Positions 57,160-64,000 of a stretch of 64,000 nt of DNA are shown piece by piece. Location: NCBI RefSeq assembly GCF_010093595.1, contig NW_022985438.1, positions 2,476,786 to 2,540,785 on the forward strand, given 5' to 3'. The notes beneath the pieces were generated by a model. The model had not been told where the DNA came from. It was given only the letters and a program-made list of their open reading frames with translations, and did not search any database. Numbering within the stretch: the stretch's first letter is position 1; each line of letters begins with the position of its first letter. The position numbers and the translations under genes were made by a program. Source of the stretch: Mytilinidion resinicola (taxonomy: Eukaryota > Ascomycota > Dothideomycetes > Mytilinidiales > Mytilinidiaceae).

Positions 57160-60100
57160 ATGGCGAGCGTCCTGTCTTCACTATGCATGTACTCCCTGAC
57201 GCTGTCGCCGCCATCAGCAACTACTCAGGCCATCGTGGGAGACTTTGCTGGCTTGGGTAGACAGCAAATCTTGTCAGCGAACGGGTCGCTTCTCACAATA
57301 TTCGAGGTATCCCGTCTCCAAAACGGATTCATCATTCACCATACGCACGACATATTTGGAATCATCCGGGGAATAGCAAGCTACCGTCCTCATTCAGCCA
57401 AGAAAGGTACGTGGACTAGTGCACATTCATTCAATGTTTATCTGGTTTCTTGAAATACGCTGAGCAGCAGCAACGCCACCTCGCGCATTCCGCCTCAATT
57501 GTTTTTTGAACGTAGCATGCGCCGAATTTTTGCTGACCGGTCGTAGATTTCATCATAGTTTCCTCCGATTCTGGTCGCGTCGTGGTCCTCGAATACGTGC
57601 ACGAGAAGAAGCAATTTGAACAGATCCATCTCGAAACCTTCGGCAAATCCGGTGTTCGGCGTGTTATTCCTGGACAATACCTCGTTGCCGATCCAAAGGG
57701 CAGAGCATGCATGCTTGCCTCTGTCGAGAAGAATAAACTTGTGTGGATCCTGAACCGCCATCCTACACAGGGTTTTACAATATCGTCGCCACTCGAGGCA
57801 CACAAGCCGCAGACATTCGTCTACGCTCTGCTAGGCTTAGACGTCGGCTACGAAAACCCCATCTTCGCGGCCCTGGAAGTCGACTACTCAGAAATCGAAC
57901 AGGACGCCACGGGCGTAGCATACGAGGAGTATGAGAAGCAACTGGTCTATTATCAGCTAGATCTAGGTCTCAACCACGTTGTGCGCTTGTGGGCCGACAC
58001 AGTAGACCGAACATCTCACATCCTCTTCCGAGTCCCAGGCGGAACGAATGGACCAAGTGGAGCGCTCGTCTGTGGAGTGGACAACATCACTTATCGCCAT
58101 ATGAATCAGGAAGCCTTTCGCGTGGTAATTCCGCGTCGTTCAGGAGCCACAGAGAATCCGAACCGCCGACGACAAATTGTCGCAGGAACCATGTATTCCA
58201 TCAAGGGTGGTGGGTTCTTCTACCTGCTCCAGACGGAGGACGGTGACCTATTCAAGGTAGCATTGGAATTGGAAGAAACGAAAGCCAATCCCAACGGCGC
58301 TGTTAAGAGACTTAAAATCAAATACTTTGACACCGTGCCGGTTGCGTCCAGTCTTTGTCTGCTTCGGTCGGGATTCTTGTTTGTTGCGTGCGAGAGCGGA
58401 AGCCGGATTTTGTACGAACTTGAGGCACTCGGCGACGCAGACGATGATCCATGGTTCCACAGTGACAACTACCCAGCTGATCCTGCTGTGGACGCCAAAC
58501 CCGCTTTTTTCCAGCCTCGCCCTCTGCGGAACTTGAACCCCGTTGAAACTATGCAGGACTTGAACCCAGTCATGGCAGCCAAGGTCGTCAATCTCTCTAA
58601 TGAAGACGCGCCGCAAATTTACACCCTTTGTGGCACTGGAGCTCGCAGTTCTCTCAAGACTGTAAGAAATAGCCTGGCGGTCTTGGATCTCGTGGAGTCT
58701 CAGTTGCCCCAGCCCGCGTCGGCCGTCTGGACGACAAAAATGACCGTGGATGATGTGCACGATTCCTATATCGTGTTGTCGTTAGTTTCCATGACTCTTG
58801 TTCTCAGTATTGGCGAGGATGTCGAGGAAGTGACAGACAGTGGATTCATGAAGGAAACTACCACTCTCGCGGTTCAGCAGTGGGGACCAGACAACCTGCT
58901 ACAAATCCATCCACGAGGCATCCGCCATATCAACGCCGATAAGGTAGCTTCGGACTGGCATGCTCCTCAACATAGAACGATCGTGACATGCGCAACCAAT
59001 AACAGACAGGTGGCGATTGCGCTAAGCTCCGGCGAGATCTATTATTTCGAGTGCGACTCCGATGGAGCTCTTGCTAAGAGTACCGATGAGTCGAAGATGG
59101 ACGGTACGATTCTCTGTCTCGGTCTTGGGCAAATTCCTGAAGGCCGAGTACGATCCGACTTGCTCGCTGTTGGAACCGATGATCAGGCAATCCAGATTCT
59201 TTCTTTGGTTCCTGATGCCAGGACTGGTCACCGATTGAAGCAGCAATCAATTCAGCTTACTTCATCACCACCCAGCTCCCTTGCCATTATGTCAATGAAA
59301 GATCGGTCAAGCCAGGGGTCCACTCTCTATTTGCATGTCGGCTTGATATCCGGTATATATATTCGTACCGCCCTAGACGAGCATGATGGAACTATGAGCG
59401 AGATTCGAAAAAAGTTCTTAGGACACAAGCCAGTCAAGATCGTACCTTGCGTGGTCAAGAAGGAAAACGCGATTCTTATCCTCACCTCCAGGCCATGGCT
59501 TGGATATTCAGATCCCAAGAACAACAGCCTGGCTCTCACGCCGATCAGCTACCTACCTCTCGAATCTGCTTGGACATTTAGTAGCTCTCAATTCGAGGGA
59601 ATGATTGGCATCCACGAGGATGAGCTTCGGTAAGCATCCCTTCTTCATTTGTGCCCCCATCACCACCTTCCATCATGATGATTTTTACAATTCCTATTCT
59701 TTATGAGGATATATCCAAAATTCCAATTGTTCCTTCTGATACTGTTCTTCATACACCTTTCTCGACTATTACTCTATATTGGCATCATGCTAACTTCGTA
59801 GAATTTTTGCAATCGACGAAATCCGGAGCAACATCACCCAGGATTCGATACCTCTCACATATACGCCGCATCGATTTGTGTCTCACAACTCACTGTTTTA
59901 CGTCATCGAGCGTGAGAACCACACATTGGCACCAAAAATGCGACAGCAACTTATCGAAGATGCCAAACATAAAGCTATCGAGAGTGGCAAAAAGAACGGC
60001 GTGACGAAAGAGGAAGATGACGAAACCGAACTCCTTCCAGAGAATTTTGGATATCCTTACTCCGAATTTCATTGGTCGTCATGCATAGAGATCGTTGATC

Positions 60101-61149
60101 CAGTCGAAGGCAAGGCTGTGGTCAAGTCTTTTGAACTGGATAACAATGAAGCAGCTGTTAGCATAGTCATGGTTCCGTTCGACAGCCGAGAGTCTGAGAC
60201 CTTCCTCGCAGTGGGCACAGGCAAAAACATTGGATGGCCGGCAACACAGCACGAGAACTTCATCCGGATCTACCGAATTTTGGAAAACGGTCGTTCGCTC
60301 GAGTTAGTCCACAAGACAAAGCTGCCAAAGCTCCCTCTCGCTCTGCTTGCATTCAAAGGAATGTTAGCTGTCGGTCTTGGGCCGGACTTAGCCCTCTACG
60401 ACATAGGCATGAAGCAGCTGCTGCGCAAAAGCTTGTTGGAGAAAGCAACACCAAGTTGTATCATGCAACTCCACACTCAAGGAAGTCGCATCGTCTGTGC
60501 GGATCAGCGCGAGAGCTTAACATACGTCGTCCACAAGGGACAGGGCAATCGACTGATCGCGTTTGTTGACGATTCTATTGCTCGATACACTACATGCTCC
60601 GGAATGACTGACTACGAGACGACCGTTGGAGGCGACAAATTCGGAAATATATGGATGCTTCGATGCCCACCGGATGTTTCGACAAATGCAGACGAAGAAG
60701 GCGAAGGCATACATTTACTACAGAAGGGCTACCTCGGCGGTACGCCGAATCGTTTCGAGCTGATGATGCACTACTTCACACAGGACATACCAATGGCTGT
60801 CCAGAAAACTCCTCTCACTCCCGGAGGTGAAGACGTCATTTTCTGGGCAGGGCTCCAGGGTACCTTGGGTGTGTTCGTTCCTTTCGGCCGTCGAAAAGAC
60901 CTCACGATGTTTCAAGAGCTCGAGCTTGCTATGCGCAAAGAAGACAAGCCGCTTGCTGGGCGCGACCATCTCGCATACCGTGGATATTACGCGCCTGTGA
61001 AAGGTGTGGTTGACGGGGATCTGTGCGAACGATTCCTCTTGCTTTCTAGGGACCAAAAACAGGCCATTGCTGTCGCCATCGAAGGGAACTGGCCCGTGGA
61101 AAAGATTGAAGCTAGTATCTGGACTATGAGGGGCTTACTTGCCTTCTAA
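57160..61149 (+). CDS. RSE1: splicing factor 3B subunit 3 (SF3b130/Rse1)
   Basis: Exons 57160-57406, 57547-59629 and 59802-61149 join in phase, giving 1225 residues, as expected for SF3B3. The order is that of the three-propeller SF3B3/DDB1/CPSF160 family: [13 protein letters not shown] start ([20 protein letters not shown]), EIFVSRGS-type region replaced by [19 protein letters not shown], then [45 protein letters not shown] [24 protein letters not shown], and the C-terminal [20 protein letters not shown] and [18 protein letters not shown]. It is a core U2 snRNP SF3b component in branch-site recognition. Its introns (140 and 172 nt) are longer than those of the neighbours. The stop is at 61147-61149, and the region around it is duplicated downstream. 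Confidence 0.96.
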
Positions 61150-61240
61150 GCTACTAGGAGGACACTTTGCTATTGGATCATACGGAACTTACTTGTCTTC
61201 TAGGCTACCTGGAGGACACCGTGCTAATACCAACGGCTAA
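61134..61240 (+). repeat. 54-bp imperfect tandem duplication across a stop codon
   Basis: The stretch starting cttacttgccttctaagcta at 61134 recurs with few changes at 61188 (cttacttgtcttctaggcta), an offset of 54 bp. Both continue into a ggaggacac block. The first copy contains the last codons and stop of SF3B3. Confidence 0.75.
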
Positions 61241-62472
61241 ATGACTTAAGATGATCTTACCGACTAATGCAACAGCGCTTGTCTAGGTGATCACTTGTAC
61301 ACTATTTGGATCATAGCAGTTTGCTTCTACGGACTTGGGGCGCCTGGGGGAAAGCTTGCGGCGAACTCATACCCAAACATGCTACATCAAACCTTTCAAA
61401 TGCTGGACCGTTTGATCATGTCCAGGCTATAAAAAAAAAAATCAAAATCAACATCCACCAGATGCTTTCTCTGACTCGTTTTTCCTATTTGGTGAACTGC
61501 ACGTCTGGATCTCATTATGAATACCTCCGCCGATCGCTACACTGTTGCCGTTTTAAGTGCTACTCTTCATCGCCGCGACTAGAGCTTGATGTTTGACTAG
61601 GGATAGCTTGTCTGCAGTATGGCGCCACAGGTGAGTCGAAAGATAATTTGGTCCTGATCTTCATTGAAGCTGGGAACGATGTGCTGTATGTCCTTTGCTG
61701 GGTCTTGGCTCTCGCGCCGTTTCCCTCAAATTTCTTCAACGCTTTACGAAGCCACAGCGGCAAGAATACAAACCGCATTCACATGCGCCCGTTCACGACG
61801 GCTTTTTTGTGCAGCGCCTGCCCTTTCTCCATGAAATGCAGTCGGGGTGTAACACTAAGACCTCTAATAAAGCGTTGTAGCTATGATGGGCCTCTCGAAA
61901 CACCTGTCGACGACAAAGTATCGCATTGGAGAATCCCACCATCACCAACACAATTACACAAAGAATGAGAACAGCTACGCAAAATCTCTTTCAGCTATTG
62001 TCTCAAAAACCGCCGTCTTTGTCACTATGTCAGTCCAGTTTATCCAGTTCTTTGTTGTTCCCTATACTTTCTGGCCGGAGACACCCATTTTAGTCTCCCA
62101 CAGTCCAGATAATCCTTAACAAATCACGAGATGATAGGCCGAAAGATCTAAAAGCCCTACTTAGTTGGTTCGCCCAATATAGAGGATGCTTAATATAGAG
62201 CTTGTTTTCTTCGTCGACTTATATATTCACTTTCAAAGTATCACCGTCAAGCATTATGTGAATTATGCAGACGAATATACACTGTAATTCATTGAACACT
62301 GGCGCCATGAAAGGCCGTCCGCGTCAATATTCATTTCTCCCTCCCTGTCTTTATTCCTCTATTTAACAATGTTTTTTGCAATACTTTCTCCTTAAAATTA
62401 GCCTTCCCACCACCTCAACCATCACTATCACCTATCCCACCTCTTTAGCTTTCCTTCATCACGTCTTCAACC
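61150..62472. other. intergenic region
   Basis: About 1.3 kb between SF3B3 and the SET gene. It contains an A-run near 61431 and the second copy of the 54-bp duplication. No gene supported. Confidence 0.4.
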
Positions 62473-63462
62473 ATGTCACTAAAAGCACGAAAGTCTGGCC
62501 GCTCGGGAAAGACCAAAGGTAGCGAAACAAATATTGCCGATACCACCCAGATTACCCTACCACTTCAACGAACAACACGGAAACACAAACTCGAGGAAGA
62601 GGTTGAGGACGATAAGCCACAGAAGAAGCCAAGTACCAAAAGGGCAAATACAAGGGGCTCCCAAGACTACTTTATGGCACGCTATGCCGAAGATCAATAC
62701 CATCAAGTTCCTAACTTCAGAGTCAATGACACCGAAGGTCTTGTCTACCCGGTAGAAGTTAACAAGAACTTCATCCGTCCAACCGAGTGGGCTAAAATCA
62801 AGAAGCCTGGAATTTGGCCAAACGGAGCACCGTGGCCCCCCACTCAAACTAGTGACCTTACGATGGCATATTCGCGCGAGGCTGTCTGCGCCAACTGCCG
62901 CGCTCACCCACGAGATGTCGACTGTGGTTGTGAAATTGAAGAATGGCAGGAGCATCAAGCTGTGACCTGGAGGGACAACTTCGAGCTCCGGGAAATCCCT
63001 GACATGGGAGTCGGAGTGTTCGCCTTGAAGGACGTAGATGCACGCGTCGTCGTTGGAGAGCTGGCTGGTCTGCTCCGTCCTTCGACTCATAAGGCGTCAG
63101 GCTCAGCGAAGCACTACGAATGTAAGTTGGAAATTGGTCCCTACCAAGACGTCAAGCAGCAGCCATACGCTTACATTGATGTGTGGAAGTACGGCAGCTG
63201 GACGAGGTTTATCAATCACAGCTGCGAACCGAATACGGAGTTCCTAGAAGCTCGGGTTGGACGCACCCGTCTACTAACCTGCGAGACAACGCAGAAGATT
63301 AAGGCAGGGAGGCAAGTTACCGTGGACTATGGCGAGGGCTTCTTCGAGAGCGACAATAAATGTCGATGCGGTACTAAATCGTGCGATAACCCATATCAGG
63401 AGGGGGACAGTGCTGACGAGGAAGAGGAGATGGACAGTGCGGATGAGGAAGATGAGATGTAG
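62473..63462 (+). CDS. SET-domain protein (putative lysine methyltransferase)
   Basis: A single exon of 329 residues, ATG at 62473 (MSLKARKSGRSGKTKGSE). The N-terminus is basic and disordered (LEEEVEDDKPQKKPSTKRAN). A Cys cluster (AVCANCRAHPRDVDCGCEIE) precedes the SET domain: ELREIPDMGVGVFALKDVDA, VVGELAGLLRPS, YAYIDVWKYGSWTRFINHSC with the NHSCEPN motif, then RLLTCETTQKIKAGRQVTVD and YGEGFF. A post-SET CRCGTKSC follows. These residues bind SAM and zinc. The tail is acidic (DSADEEEEMDSADEEDEM, a near-duplicate pair). Likely a nuclear protein-lysine methyltransferase; the target residue cannot be told from sequence. Confidence 0.9.
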   Translation: MSLKARKSGRSGKTKGSETNIADTTQITLPLQRTTRKHKLEEEVEDDKPQKKPSTKRANTRGSQDYFMARYAEDQYHQVPNFRVNDTEGLVYPVEVNKNFIRPTEWAKIKKPGIWPNGAPWPPTQTSDLTMAYSREAVCANCRAHPRDVDCGCEIEEWQEHQAVTWRDNFELREIPDMGVGVFALKDVDARVVVGELAGLLRPSTHKASGSAKHYECKLEIGPYQDVKQQPYAYIDVWKYGSWTRFINHSCEPNTEFLEARVGRTRLLTCETTQKIKAGRQVTVDYGEGFFESDNKCRCGTKSCDNPYQEGDSADEEEEMDSADEEDEM

Positions 63463-64000
63463 ACTCTTTAGGGCTCTTCTCAAGAAACGGACTTGATAAG
63501 TTGGAGGGGAGTCAGTACTAGGACCCGGACTGCGGGAAGTCCCTGAGAAGTTCCAAGAAATAATTGGGGTCAGAAGTAACTGAGTCGACTTTACAGGAGA
63601 GGTGACAGCTCTTTAGCAAAGCCGAAAGACTACGTGGCTCTCGTGATAATGGGCGTATAGAGCTTGCGTTCGAGTCAAGGTTTGTTTCGCGTCGCACATG
63701 TATAGTTTATTGTATTTTGTTAACTATTGGATTTCCAAAATCGTATGAATCATTTCTTGTTCGAATTGGCAATGGATTGAAAGGACAAAACTGTCTGGCA
63801 ATACTTGGCAGGTGTCGCAAACTTGAGAAATCTTTCGATTGGCGAAGTGTAAAAGGGGGAGCGGTGAGACATGTGGCGCTGCGAGAATCACCTCGCAGTG
63901 ACAGAAATAGCCTCAATCTTTGAAATGAGCCATGACACTGCCCACAGGATCCCTTTTCTTGACTGAGTAACGGAAAGAAGCACTTCCTCAATCTCTCAAC
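63463..64000. other. terminal intergenic sequence
   Basis: About 540 bp to the window end. No supported gene or repeat. Confidence 0.4.

Overview
The window is nuclear DNA of a filamentous ascomycete (Pezizomycotina; a Dothideomycete-like fungus is my best guess, inferred from style only and not from a database match). The signs are densely packed genes on both strands, short introns of about 45-60 nt with GTRNGT donors and CTAAC/CTGAC-like branch sites, and a typical filamentous-fungal gene complement: Pom34, SreA-type GATA sites, a pyrG with a long acidic insert, and a carboxypeptidase Y of CpyA type. No operons, CRISPR arrays, phage or insertion sequences are visible.

Layout. 0-2 kb: a small membrane-anchored protein and nucleoporin Pom34. 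2.3-7.7 kb: three consecutive loci that all look damaged or derived. These are an AMP-binding acyl-CoA-synthetase-like protein with a degenerate nucleotide loop and one reading-phase break, an NCS1 (uracil/allantoin-type) permease pseudogene, and a membrane-protein gene split by an 11-bp tandem duplication. 8.7-11 kb: a highly acidic, internally repetitive protein. 11.5-17.1 kb: a giant DDX60-like Ski2-family helicase. 17.8-22 kb: cysteinyl-tRNA synthetase and tRNA m1A58 methyltransferase Trm61, diverging from a promoter of about 200 bp. 22.2-24.2 kb: a membrane-anchored PhoD-like phosphatase. 25.4 kb: an intron-containing tRNA-Arg(UCG).

26.2-31 kb is the functional centrepiece: iron permease FTR1 and multicopper ferroxidase FET3 transcribed divergently from a 1.36-kb intergenic region. 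That region carries six perfect ATCWGATAA sites, the published binding consensus of the iron-responsive GATA repressor SreA/SRE1. The ferroxidase and permease form one plasma-membrane complex, so the shared control region makes sense as a co-regulated reductive iron uptake unit.

31.7-33 kb: OMP decarboxylase (pyrG/URA3). 34.9-35.6 kb: a small putative helix-turn-helix protein. 36.3-37.4 kb: a LigB/DODA-type dioxygenase. 38.2-39.5 kb: a BTB-like protein. 40.7-41.8 kb: a von Willebrand A protein. 42.8 and 43.8 kb: two very small genes, a 43-residue zinc-ribbon protein and a 111-residue single-pass membrane protein. 44.5-46.2 kb: carboxypeptidase Y. 46.8-47.9 kb: SBDS/Sdo1. 48.5-50 kb: two hypothetical proteins. 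50.8-51.9 kb: ribosomal protein uS13 (RPS18) in seven coding exons, one of them only the ATG, with a long intron holding a perfect 13-bp inverted repeat. 52.7-56.1 kb: three hypothetical proteins. 57.2-61.1 kb: splicing factor SF3B3/Rse1. 62.5-63.5 kb: a SET-domain protein.

Exon boundaries were deduced by hand from splice consensus, reading phase and family resemblance. Coordinates of multi-exon genes span start codon to stop codon. No homology search was available.
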